The translations under genes were made by a program, and so were the position numbers. A model generated the notes under the pieces. That model was not told the origin of the DNA. It searched no databases and saw only the letters and a list, made by a program, of their open reading frames with translations. Of a stretch of 64,000 bases of DNA, positions 7,869-16,385 are shown piece after piece; position 1 is the stretch's first letter; each line of letters begins with the position of its first letter. The DNA is from Saccharibacillus qingshengii (GTDB lineage Bacteria; Bacillota; Bacilli; Paenibacillales; Paenibacillaceae): the NCBI RefSeq assembly GCF_013185195.1, contig NZ_JAAZWC010000015.1:1-64000 (forward strand), given 5' to 3'.

Positions 7869-9334
7869 CTGTGTGCCTCCATGAGGTCTCGCAGCATGCC
7901 CCTTACTCTCGTCAGGTCTGCGGGCACGCCGCGTTCGATTTTTTGATGCGTATGGAATCTATATTCTATTAAGCGATGCCGGACGTTGCCGCGAATATAA
8001 GGTTCGTCCGTCGGATACCGCTCCAGCATGTGCTCATAAGCCGGCAGCAGCCGCGGGTCGGTCACGCCTTCGAGCGCCTGAATCGCCGTCAGCCTGACAG
8101 AGACTTCCGGATCGTGCAGCAGAATGCCGACAAAATCTTCGACGTAATCGGCTTTGCGCCTGGATTTGCCGGCCTGCCAGATCGCGCTTTTGCGGATTTC
8201 GGCGGCGGGGCTCCGAAACGCGGGCAGCAGCAGAGGAAGCGGCTCGATGTCGGCCGACTCCAATATATAAGTCGCGAAGCGGAACGTTTCTTCGTCCGTT
8301 TCCTTCGAAACCGTCGCTTGCAGCGTTTCGGCGAACGTGCGGGCCGCCTGCTTGCGATACCAATGGATCAACTGCACGGCCGCCTTGCGCTTGTCCGCCT
8401 GTTCGCTTCCCAGATCTTCCAGCAGAATAGGATCGGCCGAATCCGGCGCATGGGCAGCCAGCAGCGTCAATGCCCAGTACCGGACTTGATCCGACGGATC
8501 ACCGTCCACAGCCTGCTTGGCGAACGCGATCGCAGGATTGCCAAGCTTCGGAAAACGCAGCAGCGATTTGAGCGCTTCGCCCCGCTGCGCGGCGTATTCG
8601 GAAGTCTGCGCCAACGTCAGCAGTTCGGCTTCTCCGCCGCCCGGTGTCGTAGCAAACCAATGGATCTTAAAGCCCTCGATCACTTCGTCGAGCCAGCGTT
8701 CGTACCAATCCAGGAAATTTTTTTTGTACACGAAAAAAGGCTTCAGGTATTCCGTATCCAGATACACGATGCGTCCGCGGTGCTCCCCGCTCACGATCAG
8801 CAGAATCTCGCTGCTGCACCCCATTGTCCCGATCGTAAGCGTCCCCCGCATCAGATCGGACAGCGCTTCGTCATAGGCATCGTCGTCGAGGTCTTCGTTC
8901 CAAACGGACGGATCGGCTGGTTCTCCGGCATCCCAACTCCGATCGGGCTTAAGCTTCGCAGGCTGTCTCAAGCGTACAGGGTCGGGGTCCATCTCGTCGA
9001 CGGCATAAATGCCGTAATACGGCCCGGCTCCTCCATAAGAACCCGGCCCTCCGTTGCCTACGGCAGTAACAAAGGCGGCGAAATCTTCGGGCAGCGTCAC
9101 GCCCCACTCCTGTTCCAGCGTATCCAGCTCCGCATGCGTCAGCGGTTCGTTGAGCCGATAGCGGTGGCTGCTCGCACCAAACACCTCGTCCGCTCCGGGA
9201 GATTGGGCGGCGAGCAGCCGTTTGCGGCGAATCCGCTCGATCTGGACGGCGAAAGGCTCAAGCTGCGGAGCGGCTTCCGTTTTCCCGTCCATGTTTTTAT
9301 TTTGCCGCTCTTTTTTTCTTTTCCATGAAAACAT
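7865..9334 (-). CDS. SUKH (SMI1/KNR4) domain protein with HEAT repeats
   Basis: About 489 residues. Residues ~35-200 form a SUKH/SMI1-KNR4 domain, with the RYRLNEPL strand, LEQEWGVTLPEDFAAF helix and a Gly-rich loop GGAGPYYGIY. The C-terminal half consists of HEAT-like helical repeats (SDQVRYWALTLLA, RKSAIWQAGKSR, SVRLTAIQALEGV). SUKH proteins include immunity proteins of polymorphic toxins and stand-alone scaffold proteins; no toxin gene is adjacent, so an immunity role is not supported. The ATG at 9334 is preferred: the GTG at 9349 overlaps the AAAGGTGG site. A paralog lies at 16386-17768. Its stop overlaps the DUF1450 start. Confidence 0.85.
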   Translation of the reverse strand: MFSWKRKKERQNKNMDGKTEAAPQLEPFAVQIERIRRKRLLAAQSPGADEVFGASSHRYRLNEPLTHAELDTLEQEWGVTLPEDFAAFVTAVGNGGPGSYGGAGPYYGIYAVDEMDPDPVRLRQPAKLKPDRSWDAGEPADPSVWNEDLDDDAYDEALSDLMRGTLTIGTMGCSSEILLIVSGEHRGRIVYLDTEYLKPFFVYKKNFLDWYERWLDEVIEGFKIHWFATTPGGGEAELLTLAQTSEYAAQRGEALKSLLRFPKLGNPAIAFAKQAVDGDPSDQVRYWALTLLAAHAPDSADPILLEDLGSEQADKRKAAVQLIHWYRKQAARTFAETLQATVSKETDEETFRFATYILESADIEPLPLLLPAFRSPAAEIRKSAIWQAGKSRRKADYVEDFVGILLHDPEVSVRLTAIQALEGVTDPRLLPAYEHMLERYPTDEPYIRGNVRHRLIEYRFHTHQKIERGVPADLTRVRGMLRDLMEAHR

Positions 9335-9356
9335 TTGACGGTTTTCCACCTTTCCA

Positions 9357-9385
9357 TTGAGTTGTGCGCCGTTACCTTTTATAAT
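9357..9385 (+). promoter_or_regulatory. sigma-A promoter of the ABC-F gene
   Basis: TTGAGT at 9357-9362 and TATAAT at 9380-9385 are separated by 17 bases. Transcription would start near 9392, giving a leader of about 55 bases before the ATG at 9448. Confidence 0.75.
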
Positions 9386-9447
9386 GAAACGGAAAAAGTG
9401 TTAAAAAAGTTCAACCGAAATCTAACAGAAAAAGGTGTCTTTCATTA

Positions 9448-11004
9448 ATGAGTATACTAAATGTAGAACGACTGAGCCACGGTTTCGGCGACCGGGCCAT
9501 TTTTAAGGATGTTTCTTTCCGCCTGCTCAAAGGCGAACATATCGGTCTGATCGGCGCCAACGGCGAAGGCAAATCGACGTTTATGAATATCGTAACGGGC
9601 AAGCTGCAGCCGGACGAAGGCAAAGTCGAATGGTCCAAGCGCGTCCGCGTCGGCTATCTCGATCAGCACGCCGTGCTGGAGAAAGGCCTGAGTATTCGCG
9701 ACGTGCTCAAAGGAGCTTTCCAATACCTGCTCGATATGGAACAGGAAATGAACGATATGTACGGACGTATGGGTGAAGTCACGCCGGAAGAATTGGAAGA
9801 CCTGCTCGAGCAGGTTGGCACGATTCAAGATACGCTGACGGCGCAGGACTTTTATCTGATCGATGCCAAGATCGACGAGACGGCCCGCGGGCTGGGTCTG
9901 ACCGACGTGGGCCTCGACAAAGACGTGGACGATCTGTCCGGCGGACAGCGCACGAAGGTTCTGCTGACCAAGCTGCTGCTGGAGAAACCGGATATCCTGC
10001 TCCTCGACGAGCCGACCAACTATCTGGACGAAGTGCATATCGCCTGGCTGACGCGCTACCTACAGGAATACGAGAATGCGTTCATTCTGATCTCCCACGA
10101 TATTCCGTTCCTGAACAGCGTCGTCAACACCATCTATCATATGGAGAATCAAGAACTGAACCGCTACGTCGGCGATTATGAATATTTCCAAGAAGTATAC
10201 GCGATGAAAAAACAGCAGCTGGAATCGGCCTTCAAGCGCCAGCAACAGGAGATCTCGCAGCTCAAAGACTTTGTGGCACGCAACAAAGCGAGCGTCGCGA
10301 CCCGCAACATGGCGATGTCCCGTCAGAAAAAGCTCGACAAGATGGACGTCATCGAACTGGCGCAGGAACGTCCGAAGCCCCAGTTCAACTTCAAGGTCGG
10401 CCGTACGGCCGGCAAGCTGATCTTCGAAGCCAAAAATCTCGTGATCGGCTACAACGAACCGCTGTCCCGTCCGCTTGACCTGAAAATGGAACGCGGCCAA
10501 AAAATCGCTCTTGTCGGCGCCAACGGCATCGGCAAAACGACGCTGCTGCGCAGTATCCTCGGCGAAATCCAGGCGCTGTCCGGTACGGTCGAACGCGGCG
10601 AACACCAGCAGATCGGCTACTTCGAACAGGAAATGAAAGGCGACGGTTCGAAAACGTGTATTGAAGAGATCTGGAGCGAATTCCCTTCGCTGAGCCAATT
10701 CGAAGTGCGCGCGGCGCTGGCCAAGTGCGGCTTGACGACGAAGCATATCGAGAGCAAGGTCACCGTCCTCAGCGGCGGCGAGAAAGCCAAAGTCCGTCTG
10801 TGCAAACTGATCAATCGCGAAACGAATATCCTCGTACTCGACGAGCCGACGAACCACTTGGACGTCGATGCAAAAGACGAGCTGAAACGCGCTTTGCAGG
10901 CTTACAAAGGCACGATCCTGATGATCTCCCACGAACCCGAATTCTACCGCGATATCGTGACCGAGACCTGGAACTGCGAATCGTGGACGACCAAAGTCTT
11001 CTAA
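9448..11004 (+). CDS. yfmM: ABC-F family ATPase (YfmM-like)
   Basis: A 518-residue soluble protein with two ABC ATPase domains in tandem and no membrane segment. The first has Walker A GANGEGKST, signature LSGGQRTK and Walker B LLLDEPTNYLD; the second has GANGIGKTT, LSGGEKAK and LVLDEPTNHLD. Between them is the linker with KRQQQEISQLKDFVARNKAS typical of ABC-F proteins. Members bind the ribosome E site to regulate or rescue translation, and some confer antibiotic resistance. Length and N-terminus closely match B. subtilis YfmM from memory; resistance activity cannot be judged. It has its own promoter and terminator. Confidence 0.9.
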   Translation: MSILNVERLSHGFGDRAIFKDVSFRLLKGEHIGLIGANGEGKSTFMNIVTGKLQPDEGKVEWSKRVRVGYLDQHAVLEKGLSIRDVLKGAFQYLLDMEQEMNDMYGRMGEVTPEELEDLLEQVGTIQDTLTAQDFYLIDAKIDETARGLGLTDVGLDKDVDDLSGGQRTKVLLTKLLLEKPDILLLDEPTNYLDEVHIAWLTRYLQEYENAFILISHDIPFLNSVVNTIYHMENQELNRYVGDYEYFQEVYAMKKQQLESAFKRQQQEISQLKDFVARNKASVATRNMAMSRQKKLDKMDVIELAQERPKPQFNFKVGRTAGKLIFEAKNLVIGYNEPLSRPLDLKMERGQKIALVGANGIGKTTLLRSILGEIQALSGTVERGEHQQIGYFEQEMKGDGSKTCIEEIWSEFPSLSQFEVRAALAKCGLTTKHIESKVTVLSGGEKAKVRLCKLINRETNILVLDEPTNHLDVDAKDELKRALQAYKGTILMISHEPEFYRDIVTETWNCESWTTKVF

Positions 11005-11051
11005 GTTCGGCTTCCGGCAGGAAGTTCGGTTGGCCGCGTGTGTATACAGAG

Positions 11052-11079
11052 AAAGGGCTTCCGGCAGGAAGCCCTTTTT
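11052..11079 (+). terminator. terminator after the ABC-F gene
   Basis: A GGGCTTCC/GGAAGCCC stem with a four-base loop is followed by TTTTTG and a further T-rich run. It lies about 50 bases after the stop. Confidence 0.85.
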
Positions 11080-11088
11080 GTTGTTTTT

Positions 11089-11961
11089 TTATTTGCCGAT
11101 TCTATTCGTCAGTTCGCCCAAACCTTCGATCGAGATCGTCACTTCGTCACCCGGCTTCAGCCAGACGCGCTCCGCTTCGGGCTTGCCGAGTACGACGCCT
11201 TCCGGCGTTCCGGTCAGAATGACGTCGCCCGGACGAAGCGTGAAATGCCGGGACAGATACGCGATAATCTGGCGGCAGGAAAAGATCATATCCGAAGTAT
11301 TCGAATCCTGCACGGTCTGACCGTTTACGCTTGCCGAGATACGCAGCCTATTGGGATCGGCAATCTCGTCGGCGGTTGCGATAAACGGACCCAACGGCGC
11401 GAAGCCTGCCCCTGTCTTGCCAAGCAGCCACTGTCCCGAGCGCATCTGCAGATCCCGGGCCGACAGATCGTTGGCACAGCAGTATCCGAATACGAAATCC
11501 AGTGCGTCTTCCTCGCTCACATGCGAAGCGGTGCGCCCGATTACGATACACAGCTCCGCTTCGTAATCAAGCTGCCGCGTTTCGGCGGGATGCAAGATGA
11601 CGTCTCCGTGCGCGGCTGCGGAATCCGAGAATTTGCCGAATACGACCGGTTCCTTGGGCAGCGCCATATTCGTCTCTGCGGCATGGCGTCTGTAATTCAG
11701 TCCGATACAGACCAGTTTGCCGGGGTTCAGCACGGCCGGCAGAAACCGGAAGTCCGATCCTTCCAGGCCGATCTCCTCTCCGCTGTAAGCCGCTTGTTCG
11801 CAAGCTGTGCGGATTTGTTCGATCCGCTCCGGCGATTTCAGCAGTTCGTCCGTCGATGCCGGCAGAACGCTCCATCCTTCCAGCCATGGCGCGAGCGCGC
11901 CAAGCGGTACGACCACAGCGACCCCTGCGGCGCCGCCTTGTTCGATATTGGCGAATTTCAT
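11089..11961 (-). CDS. fumarylacetoacetate hydrolase family protein
   Basis: A 290-residue protein. The catalytic C-terminal domain of the FAH superfamily spans about 75-285 and shows CIGLNYRRHAAE, the metal-ligand region DYEAELCIVIGR, NDLSARDLQ, GPFI and the TGTPEGVV loop. These enzymes use Mg2+ or Mn2+ to hydrolyse or decarboxylate 2-oxo acids or acylpyruvates; the substrate here cannot be told. The ATG at 11961 follows GGGAGG by seven bases, and upstream residues in the longer frame have no homology to the family. It stands alone, convergent with the ABC-F gene. Confidence 0.88.
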   Translation of the reverse strand: MKFANIEQGGAAGVAVVVPLGALAPWLEGWSVLPASTDELLKSPERIEQIRTACEQAAYSGEEIGLEGSDFRFLPAVLNPGKLVCIGLNYRRHAAETNMALPKEPVVFGKFSDSAAAHGDVILHPAETRQLDYEAELCIVIGRTASHVSEEDALDFVFGYCCANDLSARDLQMRSGQWLLGKTGAGFAPLGPFIATADEIADPNRLRISASVNGQTVQDSNTSDMIFSCRQIIAYLSRHFTLRPGDVILTGTPEGVVLGKPEAERVWLKPGDEVTISIEGLGELTNRIGK

Positions 11962-12081
11962 CTTGTTCCCTCCCGCGGTATGTACATGCCGGCGGTTCCG
12001 GAACTCTTCCGGTCCGCTTCTCTCCATCATACGCCAGCCGAACGGCAAAGCAAATGAACTCGGTCACCCCGTACTTCTACG

Positions 12082-12126
12082 CAAAAAGCAAGCACTCGCT
12101 TCTGCTGCGGACAGAGGCGGGTGCTT
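12082..12126 (-). terminator. terminator of the 94-aa hypothetical gene
   Basis: A ten-pair stem with one G-U (AAGCACTCGC/GCGGGTGCTT) is followed on the minus strand by GCTTTTTGCG. Confidence 0.65.
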
Positions 12127-12147
12127 CCCGTAGAGTGCGCTGCGCGC

Positions 12148-12432
12148 TTATTCGGTTCTCGTTTCGTAGGAGCCTTCCCGGTATCCGTTCTCTCTGGACG
12201 ATTCCCGGCGCTCCGTCTGCGTTCTCGTCTCGCGGGTGTCCTTCTCCGAATGCCAGGCTTGGATCTTCTTCTTCCGCTTGCGCTGCATCCAACGTTCGAT
12301 CGGATTGGCGGATTGACGTTCGGCCAGTGCCTTCTTGATTCCCTTCATCATAAGCTTCGAACGGTCTTCGTCACTGCGTTCCAGCTCGTGGAGGTCCTTC
12401 AGAAATTCATCATTCATCGTATGCATCTCCAT
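12148..12432 (-). CDS. small, highly charged hypothetical protein
   Basis: About 94 residues, extremely rich in Arg, Lys and Glu, with an amphipathic N-terminus (NDEFLKDLHELERSDED) and a basic stretch WMQRKRKKK, then a disordered Arg/Glu/Thr tail. No family is recognised; no membrane segment or signal. The ATG at 12432 follows GGGAGGAG by nine bases, while the TTG at 12438 is too close. A terminator follows. Low sequence complexity leaves some doubt, but ribosome site, terminator and codon use support a real gene. Confidence 0.65.
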   Translation of the reverse strand: MEMHTMNDEFLKDLHELERSDEDRSKLMMKGIKKALAERQSANPIERWMQRKRKKKIQAWHSEKDTRETRTQTERRESSRENGYREGSYETRTE

Positions 12433-12503
12433 TAACAAGGTCTCCTCCCATTATATCGAACATATGTTCTTTTGTCGAGTCCGGGTACACAAATGGGCAT
12501 CGG

Positions 12504-13214
12504 TCAAGAAGACGGCTTTTCTTCTTCCCCGTGCGGCAGAAGGCCTCCCTCCTGCCGGATCTTGGCCAGAATGCCGGGAATCAGCTCGCGGTAAGGGCCG
12601 ATCTCGCTGATATCCGACAGATCTCCGATCTCCAGCAGATGCTCTTCCTTCCGATTCTCCAAGTCGAGCAGCAGGCGGTATTCCGACTGGTACTCGTATT
12701 CTTTCGGTTTGCGAAAATATCCCCATTTCCCCGTAAAGTTCTCGACTTCGTGATAAGCGACCATGCCTCCGCACAGACCGAATCCTTTTTTGCGGCAGGC
12801 CGCATCGATCCGGTTCCTGAATTCTTTGGGATGGGTGATCACAACCGCGTAATCGCCGAATTTTTCGTTCCACGGATGGATCAGGCTTTCCTGTTCTCCA
12901 CTCACATGACGCTGAAGCGATTCATTCGTCACGCCGTACAGGCTGAGCGAATACTGGCGGTCCGCTTCGTTTTCCTGCAGCACGATCGGCCCTTCCACGT
13001 CTTCGAGAGGTTTTCCTCCGACATAGACTTTATAATTGCCCGGATTATAGATCGCGGAGGCCGCTTCGAACGGATCGTTGCGTCCCGCCTCGTCTTTTTC
13101 CGAATTTTTAAAAGCGCTGAGGCATTGAAAATGCAGCTGCCCGCGCCGGAATTTTTCCATAAAGCGGCGTTCTCCGAATTTGAGCAGTACGTAAATTTTC
13201 ACCGGCTCGCTCAT
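12504..13214 (-). CDS. hypothetical protein of 236 aa
   Basis: A soluble protein with the N-terminal pattern KIYVLLKFGERRFMEKFRRG and QLHFQCLSAFKN, which resembles a broad group of uncharacterised bacterial proteins beginning with a LKFG-type strand; I know no function for that group. Residues ~60-120 contain a YNPGNYKVYVGG strand pair and the C-terminal part has YEYQSEYRLLLD. The ATG at 13214 has GGGAG seven bases upstream. It lies between two terminators, so it is probably transcribed alone. Confidence 0.7.
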   Translation of the reverse strand: MSEPVKIYVLLKFGERRFMEKFRRGQLHFQCLSAFKNSEKDEAGRNDPFEAASAIYNPGNYKVYVGGKPLEDVEGPIVLQENEADRQYSLSLYGVTNESLQRHVSGEQESLIHPWNEKFGDYAVVITHPKEFRNRIDAACRKKGFGLCGGMVAYHEVENFTGKWGYFRKPKEYEYQSEYRLLLDLENRKEEHLLEIGDLSDISEIGPYRELIPGILAKIRQEGGLLPHGEEEKPSS

Positions 13215-13296
13215 TGGGATGCTCCCTTCTCTCTTTTTTATTCCATCTGGCTGTACGAGGGATACTCCATATTTACCCAATCTCCGGCAAAAAAAT

Positions 13297-13326
13297 AAAA
13301 ACGCTCTCCTTGGGGGAGAGCGTTTT
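13297..13326. terminator. terminator of the SPFH/NAD-kinase-like operon
   Basis: The stem AAAACGCTCTCC/GGAGAGCGTTTT with a short loop is flanked by A and T runs. It lies 21 bases past the NAD-kinase-like stop and upstream of the 236-aa gene. Confidence 0.85.
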
Positions 13327-13346
13327 GGAATATTTTTGTAGAGGTC

Positions 13347-14345
13347 TCAGACGGCCAGACGCCCCCGACGCTCCGCCACGGTAATCGAAGCTTCGATGCC
13401 CGAACCGAACTCCAGATAGTCGTCTTCGACTCCATCGCTGAAGATTACGCCGCTCTCGGGCATCTGCGAGACGATCTTGAGCGGGCTTCGCTCGTCGATC
13501 CGTCCGAACACCAGATTGGCCGAAGTGGAGCGGCTCGGATAAGGTTCGCGTACACTGAAATACAGATACGGGGAGTCCCAGCCGAACGTCGGATCCGGCA
13601 CAAGCGGCTCCGGTGTTCCTCCGCCTGCCCGCGAAGAAATGCCCGCGGCTCCGGCCAGCACGCTGCGCAGCCATCCGGTCGACCCCATGCCCGTCGATAC
13701 GATGATGCCGCTCGAAGACTGCTGCTCGGCCGCCTCGCTTTGGCGCAGTTCGTATCTCGCCGATACATGCGTGCGGCGTCCGATAAACAAATCGTTGACC
13801 GCAACCAGCACCTGTCCGTCGTTCAGCTCCGCCTGCGCCAGACGGACTTCCCGGATCGGGCGTTTGCCGCGCAGCAGATCGCGCACCGCGGCAGGCAGCT
13901 CGGCAACCGTAAACGGCAGCAGGGCTCCGTCCCAGCGCTGCGGATCGGGATTGACCCCGATCAGCGGCTGTTCGGTCACATATTTGAGCGTATTGGCGAC
14001 CAATCCGTCCTGACCGAGCACCACGACGACATCTTTTTGACCAAAAATAAAGTTCGGGACATGCTCGCGGTCGACCTGCTGGACGCGCCCGATACTCGCA
14101 AGCGTCTCCGAAGCCTGGTGCAGCGCCGTATGATACAACCGGTCTTCCTGTACATAATCGCCGAAATCAGCTCCCAGCCTTTCCACGAAAAACTGCGCCT
14201 GCTGGATCGTGTTATAACGAACCACCAATTCTTCCAGCCGGGTACGGCGTTTCACCAGTATGATCTTTATTTCCGTCTCCGGGCCTGCCGATGCCTGTAC
14301 CTTTCCGCTATTTGCGACCGCTTCTTTTTTTCCGAAAAAGCTCAT
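13347..14345 (-). CDS. NAD-kinase-like protein coupled to an SPFH gene
   Basis: A 332-residue cytoplasmic protein with the ATP-NAD kinase fold. Residues ~105-130 contain VVVLGQDGLVANTLKYV, the counterpart of the usual GGDGT motif but with Gly-Gln-Asp-Gly. GVNPDP follows, then VNDLFIGR and the conserved catalytic-domain loop GIIVSTGMGSTGW, which matches the NE/D and TGSTAY-type motifs of NAD kinases. The altered GGDG motif suggests a changed phosphate donor or a different nucleotide substrate. The housekeeping NAD kinase is expected elsewhere. It starts inside the SPFH stop (ATGA overlap), with its own GGGAGGAGG site. A terminator follows. Confidence 0.8.
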   Translation of the reverse strand: MSFFGKKEAVANSGKVQASAGPETEIKIILVKRRTRLEELVVRYNTIQQAQFFVERLGADFGDYVQEDRLYHTALHQASETLASIGRVQQVDREHVPNFIFGQKDVVVVLGQDGLVANTLKYVTEQPLIGVNPDPQRWDGALLPFTVAELPAAVRDLLRGKRPIREVRLAQAELNDGQVLVAVNDLFIGRRTHVSARYELRQSEAAEQQSSSGIIVSTGMGSTGWLRSVLAGAAGISSRAGGGTPEPLVPDPTFGWDSPYLYFSVREPYPSRSTSANLVFGRIDERSPLKIVSQMPESGVIFSDGVEDDYLEFGSGIEASITVAERRGRLAV

Positions 14346-15388
14346 CGCGGACCTCCTCCCCTCGCTGCCGGATTCGCCTGTCCGCCCATCAGTCCCTGCA
14401 GCAGATCCGGCGTAATGTTCAGCTGGCCGATCTTCTCGGCATTGCCCGCCATGTCGCGGAACGCGATCGCAATCAGCTTGTCCGGCTGCATATCCATCTG
14501 CGCCATCGCTTCGAGCACGCCGGGACTGACGTTCTCAAGCGACTTCATGACCGCGGTCAGCTCGTACGCTTTGGCGTCTGCCGCGACTTTGCGGTTCGAT
14601 GTTTCCAGACCGATCAGCTCCTGCCGATCCGATTCCATGCCGATATCGAAGCGCAGCTGTTCTTCCGCCATCTCGTGTTTCTTCTGCTTGACCGCACGCT
14701 CGGCATTCAGCTGCGTTTCGCGAATCTGCCGCTTTTTGGTCTCGACGGCGATTTCGGTATTGAGTTCGTTCTCTTTCACTTGGCGTTCCTGCTCGATCGA
14801 AGCATTCCGGCGGCGGTACAGCGCTTCGTCCGCATCCTGCAGAATCTCTTCCCGGGCTTTCGCTTCGAGCGCGCGCATGGTGTCTTTGTTGGGCAAAATA
14901 GCCAGGATCGACAATCCCATCAATTCCACGCCGAGCGCCGCCATTTCTTCATCCTGCACCAGCTCCGCCCGCAGGCTCTGAGCCAGGTTCTCGCTGGCCT
15001 GGATCGCTTCGCGGAGCGGCATCCGGGCAAGTCCCCGTTTGATGCGCACTTTGACAATATTCACGACACGCTGGCTCAGCAGAGCCGGATCATCGGAGAG
15101 ATAACGCTGCTTTTTCAGATCGTACGTATAATTCAGCACCTCGGTCATCCGGCGGTACTCGGCAATCCGGTAGATCAGCTGTCCCTGGACAGTAATTCTC
15201 TGATAATCGCTCGTCATTTCGTCGAACATGAACGGTACATCGATCGAGGAGACGGGAACGACGACGACCGAAGTGGTCGGGGCGTAATAGTGAAACGCGA
15301 GACCGACGCCTTCTTTGACGACTTTGCCGTTCTTGATCTTCATCACGTACTCGCTGGGCTGGAATTTGGCAAAACGGAATCCGAACAT
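14342..15388 (-). CDS. SPFH/band-7 domain protein
   Basis: A 348-residue protein with an SPFH domain at about 15-190 (VVVPVSSIDVPFMFDEMTSD, VVNIVKVRIKRGLARMPL) followed by a long Glu/Lys/Arg-rich coiled coil (about 190-285) and a Pro/Gly-rich C-terminal tail. No clear transmembrane helix is present, so it would attach to the membrane peripherally or act in the cytoplasm, unlike flotillins. SPFH proteins oligomerise into large rings and scaffold partners. The four-base overlap with the NAD-kinase-like gene strongly implies co-production of the two. Confidence 0.85.
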   Translation of the reverse strand: MFGFRFAKFQPSEYVMKIKNGKVVKEGVGLAFHYYAPTTSVVVVPVSSIDVPFMFDEMTSDYQRITVQGQLIYRIAEYRRMTEVLNYTYDLKKQRYLSDDPALLSQRVVNIVKVRIKRGLARMPLREAIQASENLAQSLRAELVQDEEMAALGVELMGLSILAILPNKDTMRALEAKAREEILQDADEALYRRRNASIEQERQVKENELNTEIAVETKKRQIRETQLNAERAVKQKKHEMAEEQLRFDIGMESDRQELIGLETSNRKVAADAKAYELTAVMKSLENVSPGVLEAMAQMDMQPDKLIAIAFRDMAGNAEKIGQLNITPDLLQGLMGGQANPAARGGGPR

Positions 15389-15498
15389 AAAAGTTCCCCG
15401 CTTTCTTTTTCAATATTGTCATTTCGACTTTAACGAAACTTTATCATATCTTTTTGATATTTTCAATATGATAATTACAATATTTTTTCTGTGCGCAC

Positions 15499-15526
15499 AA
15501 AAAAAGCCCGTTCCCGGGGAACGAAG
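15499..15526 (-). terminator. terminator of the esterase gene
   Basis: The short stem CGTTCC/GGAACG, extended by G-U pairs, is followed on the minus strand by GGGCTTTTTTTG. Confidence 0.6.
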
Positions 15527-15553
15527 CTTGGCAGATCGGTTTTGACCTTGCGG

Positions 15554-16300
15554 TTAGACGGATTCGACCTGGAGGTCGCGGTGATCTTCGGTACGAGCGG
15601 CAGAATCGAAAGATTTCACGGGAGGGGTTGGCGGGCTGCACGACGATCTCTTCACATGATCCAAGACGGCATCGAACAATTCAAGCTGATCGGGCGAATG
15701 ACACACCAGATGCCCGCTGCGTGCAAGAATCAGCTGTTCTTTCCGTTTGGATCCCAGCCGTTCCTGCAAATAGGCAGCACTGCGGGGCTTGACCAGGTGG
15801 TCTTGGGCTCCCTGAACGATCAAGGCCGGAGCCTGGGCTTCTTCATACCATTCGAGCGATTCGTCGACAAGCCGGTAAAATTCCTTTGCGGCGCGGGAAG
15901 GCACAATGAACAGATTGCGGATGTACCGGCCGACCATCTTGGGTTGAACCAGGGTTCTTGCGATCGCGGGCGGATGAAGCGGAAATACCGGCGTAGACAG
16001 CAGTGTCAGCGAAGCGATTCGCTCTTTGTACAAAGCGGCCAATCTCGTTGCGATCAGCGCGCCTGTCGAGAAGCCGATCAGATGCACCTGCCCGTGTTCG
16101 TCCAGCAGCTTTTCCAATGCGGCTTCCGCGCTGGCGATCCATTCCCGGCTGCCCGCATCCTGCATTTCTTTTCGGCTCCCGCCATGACCGCTGAGCGTGA
16201 ACGTCCCGACCCGTATTCCTTTGCTTTCCAAAAAGCCGGCAAGCGGCGCCAATTCATGCACGCCGCCCGTGAAACCGTGAATCAGCAGGCAGGCTTCCAT
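15554..16300 (-). CDS. alpha/beta hydrolase, carboxylesterase (Est30-like)
   Basis: A 248-residue serine hydrolase. LLIHGFTGG supplies the oxyanion loop, GFSTG the nucleophile elbow, IVQGAQDHLV the acid and SGHLVCH the catalytic histidine. Length and motif order match the thermostable carboxylesterase/monoacylglycerol lipase group of Bacillus (Est30/YvaK). It would hydrolyse short to medium acyl esters. The last ~25 residues (after DHVKRSS) are Ser/Pro-rich and exceed the family's usual end. The ATG has AGAGGG upstream. A single gene with its own terminator. Confidence 0.88.
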   Translation of the reverse strand: MEACLLIHGFTGGVHELAPLAGFLESKGIRVGTFTLSGHGGSRKEMQDAGSREWIASAEAALEKLLDEHGQVHLIGFSTGALIATRLAALYKERIASLTLLSTPVFPLHPPAIARTLVQPKMVGRYIRNLFIVPSRAAKEFYRLVDESLEWYEEAQAPALIVQGAQDHLVKPRSAAYLQERLGSKRKEQLILARSGHLVCHSPDQLELFDAVLDHVKRSSCSPPTPPVKSFDSAARTEDHRDLQVESV

Positions 16301-16385
16301 CGTTACCCTCTCCCGTCTTTTTCGATTTCGTGCTTTGTTCCATTATAGCCCTAATCGAAAAGAAGCGGCAAAGAAAACGCTTTAT

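Noticed and set aside
7865-9334. SUKH protein as polymorphic-toxin immunity gene
   Set aside because: No toxin, effector secretion gene or tandem immunity array lies nearby, and the HEAT extension is not typical of immunity proteins.
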